Notes: generated by a model not told the origin, from the letters alone. Positions 34,701 through 44,191 are shown, counted from the stretch's first letter. The stretch is DNA of 54,846 bases from Candidatus Sulfopaludibacter sp. SbA3 (GCA_945888325.1 CAMDAC010000020.1:1-54846); one strand, 5' to 3'. A program made the numbers and translations.

Positions 34701-35324
34701 CTACTCTATGTTGAATTCCAGCGGGTAGACGACATTCCGGCGTTCGACGGCTTTGCCGCGCACGATCTTCGGCGCGAACTCGACGCGTGACACGGCCCGT
34801 TCGGCTTCAGACTTGAACACTGCGTCCGTGCAGGTTGCCGCAATGTTGTACGGCTTGCCGCGGGTATCCACGTCAAAGCGCACATCGCAGCTACCCGACA
34901 GGCCGCGTTCCTGAGCGCGCTGCGGATAGGACGGCGTCGGCGGACGGATCGGTTGGGCATCCCGGTCCGAGACAGCCACCGGATCGATCGCGAGCGATTT
35001 CATCCGGCCGAGGTCGAGGTCCTGAGGAACGCCCCCTTCGATTTTCGGGGTCGGCAGGTTGATGCTCGACTTGGTGGCCGACTGTTTAGGCGGCGGAGGC
35101 GGCTTAGCGGCCGAGTCGATCCGCTGCGGCTTGGCCCGTTGACGGGTGCGCACATCGGAATCGTTCGACTGGGGCGTGATGGCCGAGAGGACCCGGCTTT
35201 CCTTTGCCTCCAGCGAAATCTCGTCGACCGAGATGAGCAGGTTCATCGCCAGGAAGATAAGGATCGCGATCGGTGCCGCAATCACGGCGCTGACCAGAAA
35301 ACGACCCATGGGACTGTTGAACAT
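34701..35324 (-). CDS. tonB: Energy transducer TonB
   Basis: 207-residue TonB. One N-terminal helix (about 8-32, FLVSAVIAAPIAILIFLAMN), a short proline patch (PPPPPK, about 76) and a compact C-terminal domain beginning RPPTPSYPQRAQERGLSGSCDVRFDVD and ending ERRNVVYPLEFNIE. The periplasmic linker is shorter than in classical TonB, like TonB2 proteins. The two cysteines in the C-terminal domain may form a disulfide. Follows the exbD pair with 11 bases between. Confidence 0.93.
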   Translation of the reverse strand: MFNSPMGRFLVSAVIAAPIAILIFLAMNLLISVDEISLEAKESRVLSAITPQSNDSDVRTRQRAKPQRIDSAAKPPPPPKQSATKSSINLPTPKIEGGVPQDLDLGRMKSLAIDPVAVSDRDAQPIRPPTPSYPQRAQERGLSGSCDVRFDVDTRGKPYNIAATCTDAVFKSEAERAVSRVEFAPKIVRGKAVERRNVVYPLEFNIE

Positions 35325-35335
35325 GGAAGCTCTCC

Positions 35336-35746
35336 CTAGTTGGTTTTCGCCGAGATGTTGATGACCGTGGATCCGTCAACCTTATTGATGGCTTCCATCA
35401 CTTCAACCATGGTTTCAGCCGACGAGTTCACGTCTGCTTGAACCACGACCTCACCGCGGGGGTTGTCGAGGCGGAGTTCCTTGAGGGTGAACCCCACTTC
35501 GACCATCGCCACTTCCTTCTTGTCGATGAAGACTTCGTCGTTCGCCGTGATCGCGACGAGGATCGCGAGCGGCTTGGCCTGGGCCTGATTATCGACATCC
35601 GGACGGATGATCGGAACGCCAGGCTCTTTGATGAACTGGGCGGTCACGATGAAGAAGATCAGCAGGATGAAAACCACATCCAGCATGGGCGTCAGGTCGA
35701 TTTCCTGACCGCCGCCGCCTGTGCTTGCGCGTTGCTTGCGTGCCAT
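35336..35746 (-). CDS. exbD: ExbD/TolR proton-channel subunit, second copy
   Basis: 136-residue ExbD: basic cytoplasmic start (ARKQRAS), LTPMLDVVFILLIFFIVT helix with the functional Asp at about residue 22, then a periplasmic domain ending VEVMEAINKVDGSTVINISAK. It lies 12 bases after the first exbD. The two copies differ in the periplasmic part and may form a heteromeric channel. Confidence 0.94.
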   Translation of the reverse strand: MARKQRASTGGGGQEIDLTPMLDVVFILLIFFIVTAQFIKEPGVPIIRPDVDNQAQAKPLAILVAITANDEVFIDKKEVAMVEVGFTLKELRLDNPRGEVVVQADVNSSAETMVEVMEAINKVDGSTVINISAKTN

Positions 35747-35758
35747 GTGAGCTCCTGC

Positions 35759-36175
35759 CTACGACGTCTGCGAGATGACGATGTTCACGCGTTCGCGGAA
35801 TCCGGCATTGTATGCCTCGTCCCGGATTTTCACGATCACACCGCTCTTCGCCTTGGGATGCGCCTGGATGATGACAGAACTATTGGGCGTTTCTGCGATG
35901 ACCCGCTCGATATTTGCACGCACCGAGCTGACATCGGCCAGACGGCCGTTGACGGTGATCAGGTTGCTCTCGTCCACATAGATCAGGATCGCCGGAACCT
36001 GCGGCTGGTCAGCCTGGTCCGGTGCCGGAGGGGGCGGCGGCTCAAGGCCGATCGCCTCTTCACGGGCAAAGGTCGATGTCACGATGAAGAAGATGAGCAG
36101 GATGAACACCACGTCGAGCATCGGCGTGAGATCGATTTCGGCCGACTCGGCCTGTTTTGTACCACGTCCGCGCAT
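35759..36175 (-). CDS. exbD: ExbD/TolR proton-channel subunit, first copy
   Basis: 138-residue ExbD with the same LTPMLDVVFILLIFFIVT helix and its proton-carrying Asp. After the helix comes a proline run (PPPPPAPDQADQPQ) absent from the second copy, then VPAILIYVDESNLITVNG and PNSSVIIQAHPKAKSGVIVK. Its start overlaps the exbB stop by one base. Confidence 0.94.
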   Translation of the reverse strand: MRGRGTKQAESAEIDLTPMLDVVFILLIFFIVTSTFAREEAIGLEPPPPPAPDQADQPQVPAILIYVDESNLITVNGRLADVSSVRANIERVIAETPNSSVIIQAHPKAKSGVIVKIRDEAYNAGFRERVNIVISQTS

Positions 36176-36687
36176 CAGCTGATCTCCATCTGATCTTCAA
36201 CCTGCTGCACCGAGCGGTTCACCTTGCGGTCCATGCCCGACGTGATGAGAACGCCGGAAAGGGAAGCCACCATGCCCGCCATGGTCGGGATCGTTGCGCG
36301 CGACACGCCGGCCGACATGGCCTTGGCATCGGCGCCCGATGTGATGGCCATGATGTCGAACACCGACACCATGCCCGTCACGGTCCCGAGCAGGCCGAGA
36401 AGCGGAGCCAGCGCGACCATCGCTTTGGTCAGCTGGACGTTTTCTTCAGCTTTCTGGCGAACTTCCGACACGAGCTTCTCGCGAACCCAATGGGCAAGCT
36501 TGGACTTCTTGTCGGAGCGTGCGCGCCACTCGGCAACGGCTTCCGCAGCCACTGCGTTGTGTGCAAACCGGAAGTAGAAAAACCGTTCCAGAATCAGGGC
36601 CCACATAAAGAATGTCGCTGCCATGATGACCAGCAGCACGGGGCCGCCTCGATCCAGAAAGGCCTGTAGAGCATCAAGACCCAGCAT
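36175..36687 (-). CDS. exbB: ExbB/MotA/TolQ proton channel
   Basis: 170-residue channel subunit that couples the proton gradient to TonB. Helices at about 15-35 (GPVLLVIMAATFFMWALI), 88-115 (MVALAPLLGLLGTVTGMVSVFDIM) and 130-150 (TIPTMAGMVASLSGVLI); the APLLGLLGTV and TAGM-type motifs are typical. Pairs with the two ExbD proteins downstream. Confidence 0.95.
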   Translation of the reverse strand: MLGLDALQAFLDRGGPVLLVIMAATFFMWALILERFFYFRFAHNAVAAEAVAEWRARSDKKSKLAHWVREKLVSEVRQKAEENVQLTKAMVALAPLLGLLGTVTGMVSVFDIMAITSGADAKAMSAGVSRATIPTMAGMVASLSGVLITSGMDRKVNRSVQQVEDQMEIS

Positions 36688-36720
36688 GGGTTACTCCTCC
36701 AGGGCTGTTAAGGGGCGGGC

Positions 36721-38118
36721 TTAAGCCCGGCCCCCGTGCAGCGACTCCATTTTTTCGGCGATGATGCCAGCGGCTTGTTCGTCGAGGATCTGCTGGTTTC
36801 CGCGGGCCATCGAAGAGACGACTGCGTGGATGAGAACCAGCGGGATAGCCGCGATGAGGCCTTGCACCGTCGTCACGAGCGCGGTCGAGATACCGTCAGC
36901 CATGAGTTTCGGATCGCCTGCACCGTAGATCGTGATCGCGGTGAAGGTGATGATCATGCCGACCACCGTGCCGAGGAGGCCGAGGAGCGGAGCGACCGAA
37001 GCCAGAACCTTGATGATATCAAGGCCGAATTCGATCTTCGGCGATTCCTTGAGGATCTGCTCGTCAAGCTTGAGCTCGAGCGTTTCGATGTCGCGGTTGC
37101 GGTTGCTCTCGTAGACTTCGAACACGCGGGCCAGCGGGTTGCCGATGCCGGCCTGGCGGGTTTTCGCCGTGCCGCGCATTGCAGCGCCCTGGGTGAAGAG
37201 CGTGAACATCTTGTAGATGCCGAGCAGGATGCCGACGAAGGCCAGGACGATGATCACGTAGCCGACTTCGCCGCCGTGGCGGATGCGGTCGTTGAAGGTC
37301 GGCAGTTCGCCGAGGATACCGAACAGGTTGCCCTTGGACGGATCGACCGGAGCCTTGACGACTTCGCCTTCCGAAGCTTTCGCGATGGCACCCATGGCCG
37401 AACCATAGTTGCCTGCAGGCTGGCTAGCGAAGACCTGGAGGAACGTATCGTTGCCTTCGCCCTTGCGGACTTCGACGAACTTGCGGCCTTCGACCGTTGC
37501 AACGGTGAACACGCCGATACGGATGAGTTCAGCTTCAGCGTTCGAGCCTTCCGGGCCAATGCCGTTCACGGTGGCCGTGAAGGTTTTGACTTCGGATTGC
37601 GCGATCATTTCCTGAAGCATGGCTTTCGGGAGACGCTCGAGCTGGGCGCGGTTCGGGAGAACGCGGGCTTCGGCGATCTCTGCGATGCCGGCAACGCGGT
37701 CTTTATAGTCGAAGTTGGCGACCGAGTTTGCGATTTCCGGCATCGTGGCGCCGGCTGCAGAGCGGAACTGGCCAAGCATTTCCTGGAAGTCGCCGGCGAG
37801 GGTCGAAACCTGACCTTCGAGGGCGCCCAGCTGGGCTTCGTTGGCGTCGAACTCCGCGCTCAGCGCGCGGGCCTTGCCTTCTGCGGCGTTCAGAACGCCG
37901 CGGGCGGATTCCATGCTGGCGGCCTGGCTGGCGCGGTCGGCCTGGAACTGTTTCAGGCGGGCCTGATCCTCGGCCGACATCTGGTTCGCGTCCTGTTTGA
38001 CTTTCGCCAGAACGTCGCTGAGGGACTGGGCCGAAGCCGGCGCAGCAGCAACCAGGGCAACCGATCCAAGAAGAACGGCGGCGCCCAGTGCCTTGAGTGA
38101 AGATTTGAACGTTTTCAT
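36721..38118 (-). CDS. Long ExbB-like protein (TtpC type)
   Basis: 465-residue MotA/TolQ/ExbB protein with a large added periplasmic N-terminus. A signal peptide ends near ASAQS (residue about 31); residues 35-105 are a coiled coil (DQARLKQFQADRASQAASME); a globular stretch follows to about 260; then the channel helices GYVIIVLAFVGILLGIYKMF, ASVAPLLGLLGTVVGMIITF and VQGLIAAIPLVLIHAVVSS. This layout matches TtpC of Vibrio TonB2 systems, needed for that system's activity. Start at 38118 is preferred because the signal peptide begins there (MKTFKSSLK); the frame open to 38271 overlaps the DUF3450 gene. Confidence 0.92.
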   Translation of the reverse strand: MKTFKSSLKALGAAVLLGSVALVAAAPASAQSLSDVLAKVKQDANQMSAEDQARLKQFQADRASQAASMESARGVLNAAEGKARALSAEFDANEAQLGALEGQVSTLAGDFQEMLGQFRSAAGATMPEIANSVANFDYKDRVAGIAEIAEARVLPNRAQLERLPKAMLQEMIAQSEVKTFTATVNGIGPEGSNAEAELIRIGVFTVATVEGRKFVEVRKGEGNDTFLQVFASQPAGNYGSAMGAIAKASEGEVVKAPVDPSKGNLFGILGELPTFNDRIRHGGEVGYVIIVLAFVGILLGIYKMFTLFTQGAAMRGTAKTRQAGIGNPLARVFEVYESNRNRDIETLELKLDEQILKESPKIEFGLDIIKVLASVAPLLGLLGTVVGMIITFTAITIYGAGDPKLMADGISTALVTTVQGLIAAIPLVLIHAVVSSMARGNQQILDEQAAGIIAEKMESLHGGRA

Positions 38119-38153
38119 AACTCTATGACCTTCGTATCTGATCAACTGGCCGA

Positions 38154-38921
38154 TTACTGGACCGTGAACTTCTGGACGGGGGCGAACAGGACGACCTGCT
38201 GGGCCTTGCCTTGCGCAACGCGGACGGCACGCTTGATGTCGGCGGCGTAGCTGCTCGGCAGCGGCTGCCACTCACCCGTGGCGCGGTCATAACGAGCGGC
38301 CTTGCCGTTCGGCGTCATGTAAACCAGGGCGACGCGGCCGTAGAGGAACATGTCGACGGTCGTCGGGTTGCCGTCGATCGTGATTTCTTCCTGCCAGGTG
38401 TCGATCGTGCGGCCATACTCCATCTCGGCGGAGTAAGCTTCCATGATCAGGCGGTATTGTTCAGCGGTCGAAACGTTCGGCTGCTTCATCACCGCGTCGA
38501 GCGTCTCGAGGCGCGTCTTGCGCTCGTCAGCCTTGAACGGAAGGTCGGCGGCGACGAACATTTTCAGGTCTTCGATCATGCCGAGCAGCATCGGCACCGT
38601 CTGGGCCGTGATGTCGTCGATCGAGCCGAGCTGTTCGGTGAGCGACGCGATTTCCTCGCGCTGGCTCTGGACGACCAGTTCCTGTTGCTTGGCGAACAGT
38701 TCTGCGGCGTCGCGGCGCTGCAGAAGGGTGCGGTACTCGCGCACCATTTCCGAGCGGTCATCGTCCAGCTGGTTGATCTGGTCCTGGACCTGCTCAGCCT
38801 TACGGGTCGCTTGCTCGCCCGTTGTCAGGGCCTCGCGAAGCTGGGCATGAGCCGGAATGGCCAGGCCCGCAATCAACGCTGCAGCAATAACACTGCGCGC
38901 GGGTGACAGAATTTTCTTCAT
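38154..38921 (-). CDS. DUF3450 periplasmic coiled-coil protein
   Basis: 255-residue exported protein of the DUF3450 family, first gene of the TonB2-type cluster. Signal peptide ends IPAHAQL near residue 26. A long coiled coil spans about 40-105 (LDDDRSEMVREYRTLLQRRDAAELFAK and onward); the C-terminal half is globular, with YGRTIDTWQEEI and LYGRVALVYMTPNGKAARY. Members nearly always neighbour TtpC-type ExbB genes; a structural role in the envelope complex is inferred from that. Confidence 0.92.
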   Translation of the reverse strand: MKKILSPARSVIAAALIAGLAIPAHAQLREALTTGEQATRKAEQVQDQINQLDDDRSEMVREYRTLLQRRDAAELFAKQQELVVQSQREEIASLTEQLGSIDDITAQTVPMLLGMIEDLKMFVAADLPFKADERKTRLETLDAVMKQPNVSTAEQYRLIMEAYSAEMEYGRTIDTWQEEITIDGNPTTVDMFLYGRVALVYMTPNGKAARYDRATGEWQPLPSSYAADIKRAVRVAQGKAQQVVLFAPVQKFTVQ

Positions 38922-39361
38922 GAGGTTTGCCTCTCACTCTCCAAACGATCGCGCTCAGCCGGCGCGTAAATTCCTGGGTCTTGGGCGCACCTGCTTGCGA
39001 GGGCGTCCCGATGATCTTCGGCTCAACACAAACGAGCCGGGAGTTGGAATTGGAAGTGGATGGAGTAGCCCCATCACATCCCCTGTCTTTTCTGGAGCGC
39101 TTTTCGCTCTCTCTATATTCTCTGTTCTCGACCGGCCGGCATCTTAGGCCAACCGCGCAAGCCCTTAGCGACGAACCTCAACGCTAACAATCCTCTAATT
39201 GCGGATCAATCGCGCTTTACGATTCGGTTAGAAAATAACCGGGCATGTCACGAACGCAATCAGCGCTGCGCAGTAGCGTTGTCAATGAGGGGCATAAACG
39301 CGACAGATGTCAGCAAGATGACGCTGCCCGAATAAGTTGAGAGGCCGATTTTTTCGGGGAT
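38922..39361. other. Leader/promoter region of the TonB2-type operon
   Basis: About 440 bases between the DUF3450 gene and tRNA-Gln, with no supported gene. It includes an inverted repeat CGGTTA-GAAAA-TAACCG (39225-39241), possibly an operator, and an AT-rich stretch near 39185-39235 where the promoter is expected. I cannot name a Fur or Irr box with confidence. Confidence 0.4.
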
Positions 39362-39435
<74 letters not shown>

Positions 39436-39651
39436 ACTGTGGAGCGCGCGAAATAGCTACTCTTTGTGTTGCTGGCAACTCCCGAAACGCGCCTCGCCTG
39501 TGGAGCGACTCCTGGACTGGCCACTATTGCCTCGGGCGGGCGCGAATCCAGATATGTTCACACACCAGCCCTTTACTTTTTATCGATTATCAACAATATC
39601 GACAATCGAGATATCCCGGACTCCAGAACCAGCAGAGGAATTGCCCCGGTC

Positions 39652-41430
39652 ATGAGAACCTTCTTCCTGTCTATGGCAGGTACTTTCGTCGCGATGATCC
39701 TGTTCGTGATCCTCGGCTTCACAATGCTGTTCGGCCTGATCGCCGTTGCCGCGGGCTCCAAGCCGCCCACTCCCGGCAATGTGGTCCTGTCGCTGGACCT
39801 CAACGCCGGTCTTCCCGACCAGGCGCCCCTCGGCGGACTCGCAGCCTTCTCGGGACTTCCGGGGTTCACGGACATTCTGATCAAGCTGAAAGCCGCCGAG
39901 ACTGACGACTCCGTGAAAGGCATTTACCTGCGCGGCTCGTTCACCGGCATCGGCACCTCGCGCGCCGAAGAGCTGCGCGCGTCGCTGAAAAGCTTCCGTG
40001 ACTCCGGCAAGTTCGTGGTCGCCCACACGCAAGGCATGCTCGGCCTCGGTGGTCCGTCTGCGTATCATTCGATCACGGCCGCCGAAGAAATCTGGATGCA
40101 GCCGGGCTCGGACTTCATGATCAACGGTGTCTCGTTCGAAACCGAGTTCCTGAAAGGCCTGTTCGAGAAGATCGGCCTCACGCCGCAGATCTATGCGCTG
40201 TATGAATACAAGAACGCGCCGAACTCCTACAATGAAACGGCGTACACGGAGCCTCACCGCGAAGCGATGACGTCGCTCGCCACATCGCTCTGGAATACGG
40301 CGCTCACGGACATTGCTGCAGACCGCAGCATGGAAGTTCCCGCCCTGAAGGCCATCCTGGAGAGCGGCCCGAAATCAGCGGAAGCCGCGCTTGAGGCCAA
40401 ACTCGTCGACAAGCTCGGCTGGCCGGAAGATGCCGAAGAAGCTGCGCTGGCACGTGCCGGTGAAGATTCGGAACTGGTTGACCTCTTCTACTACACCGCC
40501 CCTGCCTCGAAGGCGAAAGCCAAGGATGGCATGATCGCCATCGTCGGCGGCGAAGGCGCGGTTGTCACCGGCGGCGGCGGCTCCGACTCGCCCTTCTCGG
40601 AGACCCCCGGCTTTGCGTCTGACGTGATCGCCCGCGCCATCCTCGACGCGGCCGACGACGAAAACGTCAAGGCCATCGTCTTCCGCGTCGACAGCCCCGG
40701 AGGCTCGCCGACCGCGTCCGACCAGATCTGGCGCGCGGTTGAACGCGCCCAGGAAAAAGGCAAGCCGGTCGTCGTCTCGATGGGCTCGCTGGCCGCATCG
40801 GGTGGCTATTATGTCTCGACCGGCGCTGACGCGATCGTCGCCAACCGCGGCACGATCACCGGCTCGATCGGCATCTTCGGCGGCAAGTTTGCCCTCGACG
40901 GCACCTTCAACAAGATCGGCGTCACCTTCGACACCGTCACCGTCGGCGGCGATTTCGCCAATGCCTACGGCGTTGGCCCGTTCAACCAAGGCCAGGAAGC
41001 GGAAATCCGCGCAATGCTGAAACGCGGCTATGACCGGTTTGTCGGCCTCGTCGGCGAAGGCCGCGGCATGACCTATGACGAAGTGCACGCCATCGCCCGC
41101 GGCCGCGTCTGGAGCGGCGAGGAGGCCCAGAAGATCGGCCTAGTCGACGAGATCGGCGGCATCATGACGGCGATCACCAAGGCCCAGGAACTGGCCGGGA
41201 TGGACACCGCAGCGATGCCTGTGCTGGCCTACTACCCGCACCGCAAGTCCGGCTTCGAGGCGCTGGAGAGCCTGTTCGGCGTGTCCGCCGAAACGGCCCG
41301 CGCCGCCGCTGTCCTCAGCGCGGTGGTCGGTGACGAGCGCACGCAGATCCTGATCGAGGAACTGGCCGTGGCCGACGCCGTCAACTCCGGCCAGGCGATG
41401 GCGATGGGACCGCGCATCCGCGAGCGCTAG
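39652..41430 (+). CDS. sppA: Signal peptide peptidase SppA, 67K type
   Basis: 592-residue inner-membrane serine protease that degrades cleaved signal peptides. One N-terminal helix (about 5-34) anchors it; two tandem ClpP-like domains follow. The catalytic lysine K187 is in LYEYKNAPNSYNE of the first domain and the nucleophile S383 in SMGSLAASGGYY of the second, preceded by FRVDSPGGSP, the layout of the E. coli long form. AGAGGA lies upstream of the ATG at 39652. Follows tRNA-Gln divergently. Confidence 0.95.
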   Translation: MRTFFLSMAGTFVAMILFVILGFTMLFGLIAVAAGSKPPTPGNVVLSLDLNAGLPDQAPLGGLAAFSGLPGFTDILIKLKAAETDDSVKGIYLRGSFTGIGTSRAEELRASLKSFRDSGKFVVAHTQGMLGLGGPSAYHSITAAEEIWMQPGSDFMINGVSFETEFLKGLFEKIGLTPQIYALYEYKNAPNSYNETAYTEPHREAMTSLATSLWNTALTDIAADRSMEVPALKAILESGPKSAEAALEAKLVDKLGWPEDAEEAALARAGEDSELVDLFYYTAPASKAKAKDGMIAIVGGEGAVVTGGGGSDSPFSETPGFASDVIARAILDAADDENVKAIVFRVDSPGGSPTASDQIWRAVERAQEKGKPVVVSMGSLAASGGYYVSTGADAIVANRGTITGSIGIFGGKFALDGTFNKIGVTFDTVTVGGDFANAYGVGPFNQGQEAEIRAMLKRGYDRFVGLVGEGRGMTYDEVHAIARGRVWSGEEAQKIGLVDEIGGIMTAITKAQELAGMDTAAMPVLAYYPHRKSGFEALESLFGVSAETARAAAVLSAVVGDERTQILIEELAVADAVNSGQAMAMGPRIRER

Positions 41431-41454
41431 CCCCCTGCCCGATGCCTTTGATGC

Positions 41455-41484
41455 GGCCCGCCGGTTTGCTCCGGCGGGCCGTTT
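41455..41484 (+). terminator. sppA terminator
   Basis: GGCCCGCCGG (41455-41464) pairs with CCGGCGGGCC (41471-41480), then GTTTCATT; the T-run is weak. Confidence 0.6.
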
Positions 41485-41589
41485 CATTGACGACGGCGGG
41501 AATTCTTCGTTTCCTGATACAGCCCCGGCGCTTGTTAAGGTCCAGCGGATCGTCTAGCCCGCCCCTATGAAAAGGTCCTGCAGAAGCAC

Positions 41590-42594
41590 ATGAACATCAT
41601 CGTCACCGGGGCGGCCGGTTTCATCGGAAGCGAAATCGCGCTGAGATTGCTGCGCGAAGGCCATTCGGTCACCGGCATCGATTCCTTCACGGCCTATTAT
41701 GACGTGAATCTGAAGGAAGACCGCGCCGCACGCCTGGCCGCCTTCCCGAACTTCCGCCTCGCCCGTTACGGCGTGGAAGATGCCGCGATGATGGAGCGCG
41801 TGTTCGACCGCGTGCAGCCGGACATTATCCTCCACTTCGCGGCGCAGGCCGGCGTGCGCTACAGCCTCGATCATCCGCGCGAATACATCGACGCCAATAT
41901 CGTTGGCTCGTTCAATATCATCGACCTCGCCCGCCGCTACAAGGCGCGCCACCTGATCCTCGCCTCGACCAGCTCCGCCTACGGAGCGAACCAGAAATTT
42001 CCCTTCGAGGAGCGCGATTCGGCGCCCTATCCGCTGACGATCTACGCGGCGACCAAGCTGGCCGCCGAACTGATCGCCCACAGCCACGCCCATCTCTACG
42101 GCGTGCCGACCACGGCGCTGCGCTTCTTCAGCGTGTATGGCCCCTGGGGCCGGCCGGACATGGCCTTCTTCCTGTTCACCGACAGGATCTTCAAGGGCCA
42201 GCCGATCGACGTGTTCAACAACGGCGACCTGCTGCGCGACTTCACCTATATCGACGACCTGGTGGAATCGATCCGCCGGCTGATGGATTGCCCGCCGCAG
42301 ATGGGCAGCCACATGATCCGCGGCGACTCGCTCTCACCGGTTGCGCCCTACCGTCTCGTGAATATCGGAAACGCCACTCCGATCCGCCTGATGGACTATA
42401 TCGAGACCATCGAGAAGGCGATCGGCAAGACCGCCGTCAAGAACATGCTGGGCATGCAGCCCGGCGACGTGAAGCAGACCTTCGCCGACGTGCGCCTGCT
42501 GAAGGCGCTCACCGGCTATACGCCGAACACGGACTACCGCGTCGGCATCCCGGCTTTCGTCGACTGGTTCCGAAGCTACTACAAACCCGCCTGA
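41590..42594 (+). CDS. UDP-glucuronate 4-epimerase
   Basis: 334-residue short-chain epimerase interconverting UDP-GlcA and UDP-GalA for surface polysaccharides. NAD loop GAAGFIG (7-13), FAAQAGVRYSLDHPREYIDAN, STSSAYG and the catalytic YAATK near residue 157, then RFFSVYGPWGRPDMA, a signature of UDP-GlcA epimerases. Related to LpsL/Cap1J. Overlaps the end of the convergent rluA-like gene by 16 bases. Confidence 0.92.
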   Translation: MNIIVTGAAGFIGSEIALRLLREGHSVTGIDSFTAYYDVNLKEDRAARLAAFPNFRLARYGVEDAAMMERVFDRVQPDIILHFAAQAGVRYSLDHPREYIDANIVGSFNIIDLARRYKARHLILASTSSAYGANQKFPFEERDSAPYPLTIYAATKLAAELIAHSHAHLYGVPTTALRFFSVYGPWGRPDMAFFLFTDRIFKGQPIDVFNNGDLLRDFTYIDDLVESIRRLMDCPPQMGSHMIRGDSLSPVAPYRLVNIGNATPIRLMDYIETIEKAIGKTAVKNMLGMQPGDVKQTFADVRLLKALTGYTPNTDYRVGIPAFVDWFRSYYKPA

Positions 42595-43310
42595 AGTCCG
42601 GCGGCTTCGGCCGCGCGGCGAAAGTCTTCCGGCAAGGGCGCCTCAATCACGAGCCGCCCACCTTCCGGGTGCGGAAGATCCAGTTTCGCCGCATGCAGCA
42701 TCAGGCGCGGCGCGGTTGCCTGCCCTTCGCCGTACAGCGCGTCACCGAGGATCGGGCAGCCGAGGGACATGAGGTGCACGCGGATCTGGTGCATCCGCCC
42801 GGTTTCCGGGGCCATTTGCATCAGGCCGAACTCGCCCTGGCGCGCCAGCACACGCCATCCTGTGCGCGCGGCCTGCGCGCCTTTGCGGTCCGGCCGCGCG
42901 ATGATCATTCGCGACTTGCCGCTTTCCTCCACCTTCACCAGCGAAGCATCGGCCACGCCAGTTTCAGCCGAAGGCAAACGCCCCTTCACAAGCGCCAGAT
43001 AAGTCTTCTGCACATCCCGCCCGGCGAATGCTTCGGACAGTTTGGCTGCTACCGGCTGCGTCTTCCCCGCCACGATCACGCCGGACGTGCCTTGGTCCAG
43101 CCGGTGCACGAGGCGCGGCCGTTTGCCGTTCGATTTCGCAAAGGCGGCCATCAGGTCATCCAGCGAGCGCGCCACGCCGCTGCCGGCCTGTACGGCAAGG
43201 CCCGCCGGCTTGTTGAACGCGATCAGCGAGTTGTCCTCATGCAGCACCATGGCGCGCACAAAAGCTGTGTCTTCTGCGCTGATGGAAGGAACTTCCCGGT
43301 TGCGGGTCAT
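42579..43310 (-). CDS. RluA-family pseudouridine synthase
   Basis: 243-residue RNA pseudouridine synthase. The catalytic Asp lies in HRLDQGTSGVIV (about residue 68-79); LVKGRLPSAETG, PETGRMHQIRVHL and GDALYG are family blocks. No S4 domain precedes the catalytic part, so it is closer to RluA/TruC-type or RsuA-less forms. ATG overlaps the stop of the phosphotransferase gene (ATGA). Confidence 0.92.
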   Translation of the reverse strand: MTRNREVPSISAEDTAFVRAMVLHEDNSLIAFNKPAGLAVQAGSGVARSLDDLMAAFAKSNGKRPRLVHRLDQGTSGVIVAGKTQPVAAKLSEAFAGRDVQKTYLALVKGRLPSAETGVADASLVKVEESGKSRMIIARPDRKGAQAARTGWRVLARQGEFGLMQMAPETGRMHQIRVHLMSLGCPILGDALYGEGQATAPRLMLHAAKLDLPHPEGGRLVIEAPLPEDFRRAAEAAGLQAGL

Positions 43311-44191
43311 GTGAACTCTTCCCTCAAACGTTCGATCATTTTCTCGGACATGTCGCTGCGCAGACCATGTTCGTAGGCATAGGGCAAGTAGATCACAGCC
43401 ATCGACAAGGCCCATCCCGCGCCGCGCAGCCATTCGGAATCTGTCGCGCCGAGCGCTTTGCGGAACACCTCGCGCGGTGCCCGGTCAAACATCGCCCAAG
43501 CCGTCAGCAGGTCGCAGGCCCGGTCGCCAACGCCGCACAGGCCCCAGTCGATCACGCCGGAAACCCGGCCGTCCTCGACGAGGACATTTCCGGGATGCAC
43601 ATCGCCGTGCAGCCAGACCGGATCGCCCGCCGGACCTGCCTGCACAGCGCGCTCCCACAATCGCCGGGCAAACCCGTCATCGACGCCGGGCAATCGCTTC
43701 AGCGCTGCGTCGAACCTCTCGGACCGGCTCGCCAGCGGCGCTCCGCGCCCATTGTTCACCGCGCTGAAACGGAATGCCGGATCCGCAGGAAGGATGCGCA
43801 CGAAACGGAAGAAGCCTGCCAGCCGGACAGCGTCGTCTTGCGGATCACGCAGCGCAGAATCTTCCATCGGTTCGCCGGGCAGCCAGCTGAGAACGGACCA
43901 TGCGTGGGGATATCCTTCTGCCCGCTTGCCAAGCCCATAGACCGACGGCACGGCCAGTGGCGCGTCCGCAAACAGAGGCAGCGTCGCCGCTTCCCGTTCC
44001 GCAGTTTGCGCTGCCCACGGCGCTCTGGGAAAGCGCGCGCAAAGATACTCGCCAATGCGGAAGATATGGTTGTCCGTTCCCTTGGCCATCAGTGGGCGGA
44101 TGTCTCGTCCCGAGAGTTCAGGGAACTGTTCCAGGATAAGGCGCACGGCGGTGGACCGGTCCAGAACAATGCTGGCCTCGGCCTCACTCAT
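43307..44191 (-). CDS. Aminoglycoside phosphotransferase-family kinase
   Basis: 294-residue small-molecule kinase of the APH/choline kinase fold. ATP-site segment LMAKGTDNHIFRIGEYLCARFPR with the conserved Lys-equivalent region, VLSWLPGEPM, the catalytic WLHGDVHPGNVLVEDG and the magnesium-binding VIDWGLCGVGDRACDLL. Whether the substrate is an aminoglycoside or a housekeeping metabolite cannot be told. Overlaps rarA by 8 bases; likely a resident metabolic enzyme rather than an acquired resistance gene because it lies in a housekeeping operon. Confidence 0.9.
   Translation of the reverse strand: MSEAEASIVLDRSTAVRLILEQFPELSGRDIRPLMAKGTDNHIFRIGEYLCARFPRAPWAAQTAEREAATLPLFADAPLAVPSVYGLGKRAEGYPHAWSVLSWLPGEPMEDSALRDPQDDAVRLAGFFRFVRILPADPAFRFSAVNNGRGAPLASRSERFDAALKRLPGVDDGFARRLWERAVQAGPAGDPVWLHGDVHPGNVLVEDGRVSGVIDWGLCGVGDRACDLLTAWAMFDRAPREVFRKALGATDSEWLRGAGWALSMAVIYLPYAYEHGLRSDMSEKMIERLREEFT

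Noticed and set aside
36736-38100. 454-codon plus-strand frame over the long ExbB gene
   Set aside because: Mirror of a well-supported gene; composition typical of antisense GC-rich frames.
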